A stretch of 64,000 nt of DNA from an uncultured Succinivibrionaceae bacterium (GCA_949286015.1 CASEBB010000001.1:18017-82016); one strand, 5' to 3'. Positions 9,539 to 17,624 are shown, numbered from the stretch's first letter. A program made the numbers and translations. The notes: generated by a model from the sequence alone, not told the origin.

Positions 9539-9930
9539 TTGTCGATCCCTCTATATTGGCCACGATCGCGCCATAAAGGAGTCAGAGCCTCTTTAACATG
9601 GGGCGGCAAGCGCGTTATTGGCCAGAGCCAAGAGCTAAGCAAGCTACTAGTGCCTATACCTACAGGAAATAGGGCGCGGACAAGTAGGTGCAGCTCTCGT
9701 TATTTATGGTTTAAAGCAGCGCAGTGCAGCAGAGCAAAGCAAGCACAGCTGCGACGATCATGGGGGCAGAAGCAAGGAATATTCTCACTTTGCTTGCTCA
9801 TCTTAACAAAAGCAAGAGCCTAATCCGCACGAAGATAGAGAATTGCGACAATGGTTGCATTTTGCCAAGTGCGACGGCAGAGCGTGGTGCAAACGTTTAC
9901 ATTTGCACCAATAAAGCGGGGCGGAGTCTG
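9539..9930. other. Intergenic gap upstream of the binding-protein gene
   Basis: About 390 bases with no supported gene. It must hold the promoter of the binding-protein gene and contains the 26-base inverted repeat listed separately. Confidence 0.4.
9885..9910. promoter_or_regulatory. Candidate LacI-family operator (26-bp inverted repeat)
   Basis: Two perfect 9-base arms, TGGTGCAAA and TTTGCACCA, flank an 8-base centre. The left part contains GCAAACGTTTAC, which resembles operators of the LacI/PurR family. It lies upstream of the sugar-type binding-protein gene and just past the 3' end of the transposase-like gene. It has no U-tract, so it is unlikely to be a terminator. The assigned regulator and target are inferred. 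Confidence 0.4.
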
Positions 9931-10635
9931 TTACTTGTTCTCTGGCTTGAGCGTGACTAAACCAAAGTTCTGGAACATGAGGGAGATGTAGTCACGCTTG
10001 AGCATTGGGCTCTGATTTCCGGACTTGCTCTTGGCCTCAGCAGGGGCGGTAGCCTCTTGCTTCGGCAGCGCTACTTGCTGCAGGTCGGCCACAAAGTGAG
10101 TGTCCTCGAGCGTTTTGAGGCAAGCCTCCAGTGCTTCGTTACTCATACGCAAGAGCATCTTATGCAAGCCCTCGTAAGATGGGGCACGGGCTTTGGTGGG
10201 GTCAGCTTTGTCGACAGGTAAGTTGGGGAGTGCCGCGTGGATGAAGGTAGCGATCTCCTGCCAGATTTTAATAGCAGTGCGATAAGAGCTGGCACCGCAA
10301 GCGACACAGAGGGTAAAGGCGACAAAGAGCTCGATGATAGGGTAAGCGTGCTTGCGGTGAAAGCGGATGGTTACCCACTCTACGTCCAGCTCATAGAGTC
10401 TTTGGGTAAGAGCGGTGGTCTTTGCTACAGAGGTGGTAAAGTCCTGCGTAAGCGCTTGTTTGGCTCTGTCAGCGGCGTCTTGACGCTCTTTGATGCGGCT
10501 CATGATAATGCTCTGTGGTTGCTGCGCTTGAGCGTGGGCTGGGGCAGCATTGTGCGGCGCGGGGCTGTTGTGGCTTGGCGTGGGCATGGCAAGGATCTTT
10601 GTGGACTCAGCGGAAAAGCTGTGGTGAGGTCTCAT
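9931..10635 (-). CDS. ISAs1-type transposase N-terminal domain remnant
   Basis: 234 residues. The middle resembles the N-terminal domain found before the DDE catalytic domain in ISAs1/H-repeat transposases: HAYPIIELFVAFTLCVACGA corresponds to the usual yPL-E-LL-lal-avl-Ga block, followed by an APSYEGLHKMLLRM segment where the family has SHDTFRRVFSRL, and EALEACLKTLE where it has EAFQACFLSW. No DDE catalytic domain follows; the protein ends in an unrelated-looking Lys/Glu-rich tail. It is therefore a truncated remnant or a domesticated domain. The first 45 residues are Pro/Ala/His/Gln-rich. The start is uncertain: MRPHH at 10635 and MPTPS at 10587 both lack strong ribosome binding sites. No terminal inverted repeats were found. 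Confidence 0.5.
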   Translation of the reverse strand: MRPHHSFSAESTKILAMPTPSHNSPAPHNAAPAHAQAQQPQSIIMSRIKERQDAADRAKQALTQDFTTSVAKTTALTQRLYELDVEWVTIRFHRKHAYPIIELFVAFTLCVACGASSYRTAIKIWQEIATFIHAALPNLPVDKADPTKARAPSYEGLHKMLLRMSNEALEACLKTLEDTHFVADLQQVALPKQEATAPAEAKSKSGNQSPMLKRDYISLMFQNFGLVTLKPENK

Positions 10636-10778
10636 TTGGTGCTTAGACCTGCTGTAGAGATGTGGAGATGTGGAGATGGTGAGAGGAGGAATGGGAGTGT
10701 CACCGCATGCAGCTTAGTAAGGGACGCGGCTTATGGTGATTGCTCGCAGTGAGGAGCGCTCTTTTATCTCAGCTCAGC

Positions 10779-11381
10779 TTAAGCTTGGGCCTTTGGCACC
10801 AGTAAGGCTTCTAAGCCACGGATAAAGATGTGAATAATGGTGGTGTGTACTTCCTGAATGCGGTCGGCATAGCCCATGTGTGGCACCACAATTGGCACAT
10901 CGCAGAGGTTGTCGTGCTTTAACTTACCGCCATCCTTGCCTAAGAGGCAGATAGTCTTCATGCCCTTGTCTTTACTGGCACGGCAGGCTTCGATGATATT
11001 GCGAGAATTACCCGAGGTGGAGATGCCTAAGAAGACATCGCCCTTGGCGCCTACGCCCTCGATAAAGCGCGAGAAGATGTAATCAAAGCCGTAGTCATTG
11101 CCGACGCAGGTGAGGTGGCTCGGATCGCAGATGGCAATGGCGGCTAAGGCGGGGCGGTCATCACGGTAGCGGCCGGAGAGCTCTTCGGCAAAGTGGAGGG
11201 CGTCGCACATGCTGCCGCCGTTACCGGCACTAATGACTTTGCCACCGGCGCGCATGCTGTCTGCCATGATGGCGATGGCTTCTTCGATAAGTTCTTTGGT
11301 GCGTGGTGCGGCGATAAAGGCATCAAAGGTCTGACGGGACTCTTGCAAGTCGGCCATTACATCAAAAGGAAGCAGGGCCAT
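10779..11381 (-). CDS. gmhA: Phosphoheptose isomerase
   Basis: GmhA converts sedoheptulose 7-phosphate to D-glycero-D-manno-heptose 7-phosphate, the first step to the ADP-heptose used in the LPS inner core, in the cytosol. The 200-residue SIS-domain product aligns with E. coli GmhA throughout: GGKVISAGNGGSMCDALHFA, EELSGRYR with the catalytic Glu region, CVGNDYGFDYIFSRF, LGISTSGNSRNII and GYADRIQEVHTTIIHI with the conserved His. ATG 11381 follows AAGGAG at ideal spacing. It lies between dnaQ upstream and the transposase remnant downstream on the same strand, but with gaps of about 145-165 bases, so co-transcription is possible but not certain. Confidence 0.95.
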   Translation of the reverse strand: MALLPFDVMADLQESRQTFDAFIAAPRTKELIEEAIAIMADSMRAGGKVISAGNGGSMCDALHFAEELSGRYRDDRPALAAIAICDPSHLTCVGNDYGFDYIFSRFIEGVGAKGDVFLGISTSGNSRNIIEACRASKDKGMKTICLLGKDGGKLKHDNLCDVPIVVPHMGYADRIQEVHTTIIHIFIRGLEALLVPKAQA

Positions 11382-11547
11382 GGAGACTCCTTAAGCTGAG
11401 TGAGAACAGATGGGGGAGTGGTTGGGGAGTGGTTGGGGAATGGTTTGGTGTGGTGGCAGTGGCAGCAAGTGCGTGCTGAGAAAGCTGCGGGTAGGCCAAA
11501 AGACAAGGTTTTGAGGTGATCAAAGTGCGGGAGATGCGTGCGTCCGC

Positions 11548-12483
11548 TTACTCCTGTTTATTGCGGCCTAAGACGCGATCTTCCCACACCTGATGGGCAT
11601 GCTTGTGCTCATCTAAGGTGAGGTCTAAAGCAGCACACTCCTCACGGTTTAATAAGCGGTAGCTCTGCTCAAAGAGCTGCGCTTGCAGGCGCTTTTTAAA
11701 GTCGCCCTTACTTTCTTCAGGGCCCTTTTGCAGCATCGGGAAGTAGAAGTTTGCGCCCCACATGCTGCCCGCAAAAGGCTGGTCATTTTCGCTGCCAATC
11801 TGCTGCGTCTGGCCTAAAGCCACCATGTTATACACATGCTCGGCATGGCGCTCCGGCTCCACGCGCATCAGCGGTAAGCACATGCTTGGCTGTCTCTGCC
11901 AGCGACGGGTCTCGGTGGTGGTAGTGTCAACCTTAAGATCAAAGTCGCGCTGGCCACCGGTCATGGCCAGATAGACTTCTGCGAGTAAGCGCGCGTCGAG
12001 CAAAGCGCCGTGTTGCACACGATGCTTATTGTTGATACCAAAGATGTTACAGAGGTTATCGAGGTTAACTTGGTGGCCTGGGTGTAACTTTAAGGCTACG
12101 CCAATGGTATCCGTGACCTTGGCCATGTCTGCGACATGCTCATTAAGGCCCATGCGGTCAAATTCCATGTCGAGGAAGGAGACGTCGAACTTGGCATTGT
12201 GGATGAGCAGCTCGCTGCCACGGATAAAGTCGATAAATTCAGCGGCGATTTGCGGGAAGGTTGGGCAGTCACGCAGTTGTGCCCATGTCATACCGTGCAC
12301 ACGGGTCGCTTCTTCGTCGATTTCGCGCTGTGGGTTGAGGTAGATATGCAGTTCGCGTGAGGTGATTTTGCGGTCGATGATTTCCACGCAGCCGATTTCG
12401 ATGATGCGGTGGTCGCCAGGGGTACCATCATCAGTTTTACCGGTGGTTTCGGTGTCCAGAGCAATTTGACGCAGACTAGGCAT
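11548..12483 (-). CDS. dnaQ: DNA polymerase III epsilon subunit (proofreading exonuclease)
   Basis: DnaQ is the 3'-5' proofreading exonuclease of the replicase. The DEDD motifs are visible: IALDTETTGK (Exo I), the LLIHNAKFDVSFLDMEF block (Exo II) and HGALLDARLLAEVYLAMTGG (Exo III, with the catalytic His). Start 12483 is chosen because MPSLRQIALDTETTG matches the family and GAGGG lies about 10 bases upstream; the in-frame GTG at 12498 adds five unmatched residues. At 311 residues it is longer than the 243 of E. coli. After a short region resembling the alpha-binding tail (LPLMRVEPERHAEHVYNM) there are about 90 extra residues with no family counterpart that I recall. It is divergent from rnhA, as in E. 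coli. Confidence 0.93.
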   Translation of the reverse strand: MPSLRQIALDTETTGKTDDGTPGDHRIIEIGCVEIIDRKITSRELHIYLNPQREIDEEATRVHGMTWAQLRDCPTFPQIAAEFIDFIRGSELLIHNAKFDVSFLDMEFDRMGLNEHVADMAKVTDTIGVALKLHPGHQVNLDNLCNIFGINNKHRVQHGALLDARLLAEVYLAMTGGQRDFDLKVDTTTTETRRWQRQPSMCLPLMRVEPERHAEHVYNMVALGQTQQIGSENDQPFAGSMWGANFYFPMLQKGPEESKGDFKKRLQAQLFEQSYRLLNREECAALDLTLDEHKHAHQVWEDRVLGRNKQE

Positions 12484-13323
12484 GGGGGCCGCCCTCACAA
12501 AAGAAAAGTCTGGGGAGAATTTTACCGCATTCTGGCTCTACTAAGAGTTTGGTGGCGACCACAACGTAGCCACACACCAAAAGGAGTGATAGAGGAGTGA
12601 GCACACATGGTCATACTCTCGCTGGAGCACCGTGCGCGTCAGAGCAGTAACAGCAGCTACTTTAAAGGTTCCAGACTCTGCACAGTCTCGTCGCAGCGGA
12701 GCATAGCATTAAGGCAGTACTCACCCTGTACCTGTGTGTGCAGCCCAGAAATAGGCTGTTTTCGCCAGCAAAAGCCTCTCGCTACGCCCGCATAGAGGTC
12801 ACGTGGGACAGCATGTTACAGGCACAGAGTGCAGCTCCGTGCACTTTGCCTGTTTTGCGATAAATAAGCGCTTTGTGCTGGCACCAACGCTTGTTACGGG
12901 ATACAAATGATCGGGTAGTGATAGATAGTCGCAACATACAAGTATGTTCATGCGTATATGGCTTATATAAGCTGTTTATCGTGGGCTTGTATGACAACTA
13001 CCCTGCTTTTTTCTGTTTTGGCAGTGGCCTTTTTGCTATAATAGATCCTGTCAAAAGGGGGGGATTTAGCCCTCTACCGGCCCGCACGGTGAGTACGATT
13101 TTTTGTTCAGTGAGACAGCCGCACCCAGCGGGGTACAGACTGCGCTTAGCGCAGTGTGACAGGGTGGAGTCATAAGGGGCCAGCGTCAGCTGGTCTGCAT
13201 GCTGCGGCAGTAATGCTGTGGCTCTGCGGTCAAAGCCAACCAGCTTTTAGGGTAATACGCGCAAGCGTGATGCTCTGAGCCGTTTTCCGCAAGGATAAGC
13301 AGACTCGCAAAGGAGGGAAGGCG
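12484..13323. other. Divergent dnaQ-rnhA intergenic region
   Basis: 840 bases with no supported gene. The rnhA-proximal third contains an extended -10 promoter and a structured leader, listed separately. The dnaQ-proximal part shows no clear structure or tRNA, although E. coli has a tRNA near this locus. Confidence 0.45.
13034..13163 (+). ncRNA. rnhA promoter and structured leader or small RNA (candidate)
   Basis: An extended -10 (TGC followed by TATAAT at 13037-13042) predicts a transcript start near 13049. The transcript would open with CCTGTCA (13047-13053), which pairs with TGACAGG at 13157-13163 and closes a domain of about 117 nt. Inside is a perfect CTGCGC-TTA-GCGCAG hairpin (13140-13154). 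A further 160 bases separate this from the rnhA start. No 4.5S, 6S, tmRNA or RNase P signature was found. It could be an rnhA leader or an independent small RNA. Confidence 0.4.
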
Positions 13324-13788
13324 ATGAAAGAAGTGCAGATCTTTACTGATGGCTCTTGCTTGCGCAATCCAGGTCCTGGCGGTTATGCCGCTATACTGAA
13401 ATATCAGGAGCATGAACTGGAGTTAAGCCAAGGCTATAGCATGACGACCAACAACCGCATGGAACTCATGGCAGTGATTGCGGCCTTAAGTCGTTTGACT
13501 GAGCCTTGTGCCGTCACCTTGACGAGCGACAGCATGTACGTCAAGAACGGTATTAACTCTTGGATTCATACGTGGAAAAGCAACGGTTGGTTAACAGCTA
13601 CCAAGCAGCCAGTGAAAAATGAAGACCTGTGGCGCTTACTAGATTTACTCTGTGCGCGTCATCAGATCAACTGGCGCTGGGTCAAAGGGCACTCTGGACA
13701 CGCAGAGAATGAGCGCTGCGATACCTTAGCGCGCAACGCGGCCCAAGGCCTAAGCGGTGAGCTGCTTCCGCAAGATAATCGGTGGTAA
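13324..13788 (+). CDS. rnhA: Ribonuclease HI
   Basis: RNase HI cleaves the RNA strand of RNA-DNA hybrids, removing R-loops and primers. The 154-residue product has all four acidic catalytic positions in context: [39 protein letters not shown] and the late [12 protein letters not shown] segment, plus the WVKGHSGH loop with the conserved His. ATG 13324 follows GGAGGGAAGGCG. It is divergent from dnaQ and followed, after a long non-coding stretch, by an MltD homologue, the same neighbours as in E. coli. Confidence 0.97.
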   Translation: MKEVQIFTDGSCLRNPGPGGYAAILKYQEHELELSQGYSMTTNNRMELMAVIAALSRLTEPCAVTLTSDSMYVKNGINSWIHTWKSNGWLTATKQPVKNEDLWRLLDLLCARHQINWRWVKGHSGHAENERCDTLARNAAQGLSGELLPQDNRW

Positions 13789-13833
13789 GTGCGTACAAGC
13801 AAGAAGACGACGCACGATGCCCTGTGTATTGTC

Positions 13834-13877
13834 CCGTAGGTAGTACAGACAAGTGAACCCTATACTTGTCGCTACGG
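13834..13877 (+). other. Nested hairpin downstream of rnhA
   Basis: CCGTAG (13834-13839) pairs with CTACGG (13872-13877). Inside it, GACAAGT (13848-13854) pairs with ACTTGTC (13864-13870). Both stems are perfect. There is no U-tract, so it is not a simple terminator. Confidence 0.4.
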
Positions 13878-13947
13878 TGATCCTTCCCCTAACTACTGCC
13901 AAAGGTGCAGAGCTTACAAAGAAAAGAGCTGTCCTCTGGCAACATCT

Positions 13948-13970
13948 CGCGCATGAGGCGCGTTTTCTCT
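13948..13970 (+). terminator. Intrinsic terminator downstream of rnhA
   Basis: CGCGC and GCGCG pair around a 5-nt loop (13948-13962), followed by TTTTCTCTCC. It lies 160 bases past the rnhA stop and just before the larger structured region. Confidence 0.6.
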
Positions 13971-13975
13971 CCTAA

Positions 13976-14430
13976 ATGCCGCGCAGCAAGGATGTGCGCG
14001 GGACTACCGCTAGGCTTTTTGGGGTAAACAACACAAACCTAAGGCACAAACGCGGTAGTGGCTGGGCTTTGGTATTGGCTGTCGCAAGCTTTACGTGTGG
14101 CAACGAGGGGCTTAAGACATTCCTTAGACAGGGCACGGCCAAAAAAGTTTCGTCGGCATTTGGCTTTGAGCGTTTTTGTGCACCACGGCCTTACATAAGC
14201 CCTTAGTGCTTATGAAGGCAGCAGTCCGCAAGGACTTAAAAGCGCCAGTGAACGCCAAAGTACATCCTGACGGTGGAGACGCTGCACCAAGACTCCGTAA
14301 GACGGTAAGACCCAGCAAAAGCTACTCTCTGGGGTAACCCAAGGAAGCTTAAGCTAGGAAGCCCGTCAGAGCGCGTAAGCGCTTGCCTCACAGCAGAAGC
14401 TGTTGGGGTAGGGGGTTTTTGGTTTTTTCC
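13976..14430 (+). ncRNA. Candidate large structured non-coding RNA
   Basis: This stretch has no credible gene but a dense run of perfect stems: CCGCGCA/TGCGCGG (13979-14001), ACTACCGC/GCGGTAGT (14003-14059), GCCAAA/TTTGGC (about 14138-14165), CATAAG/CTTATG (14194-14214), AGTCC-GCAA-GGACT (14223-14236), TGGG-GTAA-CCCA (14330-14341) and AGCGC-GTAA-GCGCT (14370-14383). Three of these are capped by GNRA tetraloops, which is unusual by chance and typical of large functional RNAs. A last hairpin, ACAGC-AGAA-GCTGT (14390-14403), is followed by a T-rich tract to about 14428, resembling a terminator. It lies between the rnhA terminator and the MltD homologue. No RNase P, tmRNA, 6S or group I/II core was recognised. 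Strand is assigned from the T-rich end. Confidence 0.45.
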
Positions 14431-14665
14431 TTTGCTGCAAACGATTACGAAAGCACGCAACTCTGGCGCTAACTCTTGCTGTAAGAGCGCAGAGAAAAGG
14501 ACTGGCAGCGTAAGCACATCTCCTCTGAAGTAGGTACTCCCATACATAGCCTACATCCCAGCCACCAAAAAACAGTTGGTGGTGCAAGCATCTTTCACCT
14601 GAGGGTGGGTGCTGGGCAGGGCAGGTGCTGCGATTGATTGCTGGCCGCAGGCCGTTTGTTGTGGA

Positions 14666-15823
14666 ATGATTAAGAGAACATTTGTAGTTTTTCTCAGTAC
14701 TTTACTGCTGGTGTTAGGTCTGGTTGGTTGCTCCAGTGAAAACGCGGGGCAGAAGCTGGCGCTGTCCTCGACGGTAACAGCGGCTACGGACGCACAAGAG
14801 GGTACTGAGGACAGCGAGCAGCAGGTTGATACGTTGACCTCTGCGCAAGCTGCCGCAACCACAGAGAGCTCAGAGACCACTGCCCAGAATACCGCTGCTG
14901 TTGACGGCATGAGTGGCGCTGCTGCCCTTAACCCAGAGGCACAGGCTCGTCCACAGAAGCTTAAGGAGTATGGCTCCTTATGGCAGAGCGACTTGTTTGC
15001 TGACAGTCGTTTCCAGCTCAACATTAAGCTGACCCCTTCGGAAAAGAAGGAGGCCAAGATCTTAGCGCGTTCCTTTGAGAGTCATATGGAGCGTGCCAAG
15101 CCATTTATGCACTACCTGCTCACGGAACTTAAGGCACGCAATCTCCCAGTGGAGTTAGCAGCTATTCCTTTGGTGGAAAGTGGCTTTGACTTACGTGCGC
15201 GTTCGCATGCTGGTGCTCATGGCCCATGGCAGTTTACCCGTCAGACGGGTAAGAGCTTTGGCTTAGAGGTGAGCGCCAACTACGACGAGTTCTATGACTT
15301 TGTCGCCTCGACGCAAGCTTCGCTTGACTACTTAACCCACCTGCACAAGGAGCTGAAGCGCTGGGACTTTGCCTTGATTGCTTACAACCAAGGTGAGTTT
15401 GGTGTAAAGCGTGTGATTCGTCGCGCTAAGGCCGCTGGTATTACGGACTTAAATGTCGACAAGTTAAGCTTTTCTCGCATGGGCCGCCTGTACTTAAAGC
15501 GCGTGCGTGCTTATGCTGACATCATGCATCACCCAGAGAAGTATGGTGTGGAGTACCCTGAGGTTGAAGACCGTGAGGTCTTTAAGCAGGTACAGGTTGC
15601 TGGTCGCGTGAACTCGATGAAGAAGGTCGCGGAGCTGTCAGGTGCTGACTTAAAGCTGTTAAAGACCTTAAATGCGGGCTACTTAAGCGACAGACTGGTA
15701 AGCAAGAAGCAGCGTAGCATCTTAGTGCCAGTGGAGAATGTGGCGGCTTTGGAAAAGGCCTTAGGCATTAGACCAGAGGTGCCATTTAGTGGCGAGGGCG
15801 TGGCGGCATTAGCTACGCGCTAA
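14666..15823 (+). CDS. mltD: MltD-like lytic transglycosylase lipoprotein
   Basis: A 385-residue lipoprotein that cleaves peptidoglycan glycan strands. Start 14666 gives a lipoprotein signal (MIKRTFVVFLSTLLLVLGLV followed by GC-SS lipobox). Residues 25-100 are an Ala/Thr/Glu linker. The SLT catalytic domain follows: VELAAIPLVESGFDLRARSH carries the catalytic Glu, then GAHGPWQFTRQTGKSFGLEV and ALIAYNQGEFGVKRVIRRA, all matching MltD-type enzymes. Position next to rnhA-dnaQ agrees with E. coli mltD. The C-terminus resembles a single weak peptidoglycan-binding tail ending after LVPVENVAALEKAL; the repeated LysM modules of E. coli MltD are absent. A terminator follows. Confidence 0.85.
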   Translation: MIKRTFVVFLSTLLLVLGLVGCSSENAGQKLALSSTVTAATDAQEGTEDSEQQVDTLTSAQAAATTESSETTAQNTAAVDGMSGAAALNPEAQARPQKLKEYGSLWQSDLFADSRFQLNIKLTPSEKKEAKILARSFESHMERAKPFMHYLLTELKARNLPVELAAIPLVESGFDLRARSHAGAHGPWQFTRQTGKSFGLEVSANYDEFYDFVASTQASLDYLTHLHKELKRWDFALIAYNQGEFGVKRVIRRAKAAGITDLNVDKLSFSRMGRLYLKRVRAYADIMHHPEKYGVEYPEVEDREVFKQVQVAGRVNSMKKVAELSGADLKLLKTLNAGYLSDRLVSKKQRSILVPVENVAALEKALGIRPEVPFSGEGVAALATR

Positions 15824-15890
15824 AGCGCAAACCTCTAGGCACAAGAGAGCAGGAGGCAAGGCTTCCTGAGCTCAAGCTCTTGTAGATGAC

Positions 15891-15945
15891 AAAAGCATTG
15901 CTGGGGCGGAGGCAACACCGCTTGAGCAGTGCTTTTGTTGTTTTT
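15891..15945 (+). terminator. Intrinsic terminator after the mltD homologue
   Basis: AAAAGCATTGCT (15891-15902) pairs with AGCAGTGCTTTT (15925-15936), and an inner GCGG/CCGC pair extends the stem. TTTTGTTGTTTTT follows. Confidence 0.75.
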
Positions 15946-16020
15946 GGGCGGGACAAAGTGTACGCAGGTGCTGGAGGTGTGCGCTGGGCGCTGACTGGCC
16001 TCACGCCGGTGGGAACGGCT

Positions 16021-16056
16021 TATAATGACCGTAAAGCTTTTTGCAGAGGAGGCGGT
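16021..16056 (+). promoter_or_regulatory. -10 element and strong ribosome binding site of the small macro-like gene
   Basis: A perfect TATAAT is at 16021-16026, with no good -35 partner. AGAGGAGGCGGT directly before ATG 16057 is a near-ideal ribosome binding site and decides that start over upstream in-frame codons. Confidence 0.5.
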
Positions 16057-16455
16057 ATGTACAAGCGTGAATTTACCCCTGAGCGCATTGAGTCCTTACA
16101 GCCACAGGAGATCTTTGTCTTTGGCTCCAATTTAGGCGGCTATCATGGTGGTGGCGCGGCGGCCATTGCCATGCGTAAGTTTGGGGCTATCTGGGGGCAG
16201 GGCGTCGGTCTGCAAGGTCAGAGCTACGCTATTCCGACCATGCAGGGCGGTGTCGAGACCATTAAGCCTTACGTCGACGAGTTTATCGCCTTTGCCACAG
16301 AGCATCCGGAGCTTAAGTTTTACGTGACGCGTATAGGCTGTGGCATTGCGGGCTTTAGGGATGAGGAGATTGCCCCGCTGTTTGCAGCGGCGCTGAAGCT
16401 GCCGCAGGTGATACTGCCAGAGAGCTTTGTGCGGCTGCTGGAGCAGGGGAAGTAA
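16057..16455 (+). CDS. Small macro-like protein of the A1S_2505 type
   Basis: 133 residues, chosen from the ATG with the strong ribosome binding site. The sequence EIFVFGSNLGGYHGGGAAAI, then GAIWGQGVGLQGQSYAIPTM and later YVTRIGCGIAGFRDEEIAPLF match a small family annotated as A1S_2505-type phage non-structural proteins. Their glycine-rich N-terminal loop and the IGCGxAGF motif resemble macro-like ADP-ribose binding folds. A role in ADP-ribose handling is an inference from that resemblance. There are no phage genes nearby, so it looks like a chromosomal single gene, with its own promoter and convergent to the LysR gene. Confidence 0.7.
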   Translation: MYKREFTPERIESLQPQEIFVFGSNLGGYHGGGAAAIAMRKFGAIWGQGVGLQGQSYAIPTMQGGVETIKPYVDEFIAFATEHPELKFYVTRIGCGIAGFRDEEIAPLFAAALKLPQVILPESFVRLLEQGK

Positions 16456-16550
16456 GGCGGCAGAGGTGGGGTTCGCGCTCTGTCAGCAGCAGAGTAGCCT
16501 CAACGCGTATTTCCAAGAGCACTTTAGAGGCGCTTACCAGTAGGCTGTGG

Positions 16551-17624
16551 TTAGTAGATAAGCTTCTGGTGCGTGTAGCTGCTGCTCACACTGTCTGTAG
16601 TAGGCGGTGTAGGCGTGCTCTTAAAGTCTGCAGACGTAGTGTTGTCAGACTCCGTGACTGTAGCTGTAAGCGCCGAGAGCAGCTTGCTATCGAGCTTAAG
16701 CTGCTTGGTGCCAATATCTCTTAAGGCTGCACACAGCTCCTCAATAGCGATCTTTGGCTCAATGTTTTTGCGCACAAAGAGGCTCAGTGGACGACGCAGC
16801 GGCTGACCATTTTTGGTAAGCGTAAAGCGGTTGAGCTTAGTGTGCGTGGTATTGTCACCACGCATCAGACTGCGATCAAAGATTAAGGCCGCGCCTGTGC
16901 TCTGCGCTACCGCACGGCGGCCCTCACTGAGGCTACTCACCGCATGCATAGGGCAAGTAAAGCCCAGTAGCTGCGTCAGCTGCCGCCGCTCCTCATTAAA
17001 CTGGCTAACCTCAGTGATAATGTAGATCTCAAGCTGCCGCTCATTGATGGTGGCTACGTCCAGCTTGCGCTTGTTTTTACCCTTGTAGGGGACATCCAGA
17101 GCCCGTGGCAGCTCACATTGCAGCTTTGGGGAAAAGAGCGCAAATTTGCCTAAGGTCTCGCTCTCGCCTAAGCGCGTGCTGTCAGAGATAAAGGCGTTTA
17201 TGATGCCGTTACTAAAGTTCTCGTAGAGCTCGTCAGGCGTGCCGTAGGCAAAGCTAACCTCACAGCCCGCTGAGTAGAAAATGATGCGCTTCAGGGCCTC
17301 ATTCAGGGCCTCGGTCTTGTCCATAGAGGAGAGCAGGCCTAAGCGCAGATTGAAGTTTTGGTTGTGGTGTACCCGCTGCACATGGGCAAAGAGATCATCA
17401 ATTTGCAGGAGCAGGGGCTTGATACGGTGGTATAAGAGGGTACCGGCGGGAGTAAGGGTAAAGGAGCGGCCTTGGCGGGCAAAGATCTTGATCTCGAGGG
17501 CTTGCTCCAGATTTTTCATTTGCTGGGAGAGCGCAGACTGAGAGATAAAGCATTGCTCAGCAGCCGTGGTAAAGCTGTGTTTATCAGCTATGGTCACAAA
17601 GTTCTGGAGATGCTTTAATTCCAT
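16551..17624 (-). CDS. LysR-family transcriptional regulator
   Basis: A 357-residue LysR-type regulator. The N-terminal winged helix-turn-helix is clear: MELKHLQNFVTIADKHSFTT, then AAEQCFISQSALSQQMKNLE and FARQGRSFTLTPAGTLLYHR. The remainder is an effector-binding domain with weak similarity. The final 45 residues are a Ser/Thr-rich extension, longer than the usual family tail of roughly 300 residues in total. Start 17624 gives the canonical N-terminus; an in-frame codon at 17648 would add eight residues. The neighbouring gene upstream on the same strand is ligA, which is not a usual LysR target, and no divergent partner exists, so its regulon cannot be inferred here. Confidence 0.88.
   Translation of the reverse strand: MELKHLQNFVTIADKHSFTTAAEQCFISQSALSQQMKNLEQALEIKIFARQGRSFTLTPAGTLLYHRIKPLLLQIDDLFAHVQRVHHNQNFNLRLGLLSSMDKTEALNEALKRIIFYSAGCEVSFAYGTPDELYENFSNGIINAFISDSTRLGESETLGKFALFSPKLQCELPRALDVPYKGKNKRKLDVATINERQLEIYIITEVSQFNEERRQLTQLLGFTCPMHAVSSLSEGRRAVAQSTGAALIFDRSLMRGDNTTHTKLNRFTLTKNGQPLRRPLSLFVRKNIEPKIAIEELCAALRDIGTKQLKLDSKLLSALTATVTESDNTTSADFKSTPTPPTTDSVSSSYTHQKLIY

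Noticed and set aside
13047..13163. 4.5S (SRP) RNA because of its similar length
   Set aside because: The conserved SRP tetraloop region with GGAAGGAAGCAGCC was not found.
13976..14430. RNase P RNA or tmRNA
   Set aside because: The GAGGAAAGTCC core of RNase P and the tRNA-like ends of tmRNA are absent.
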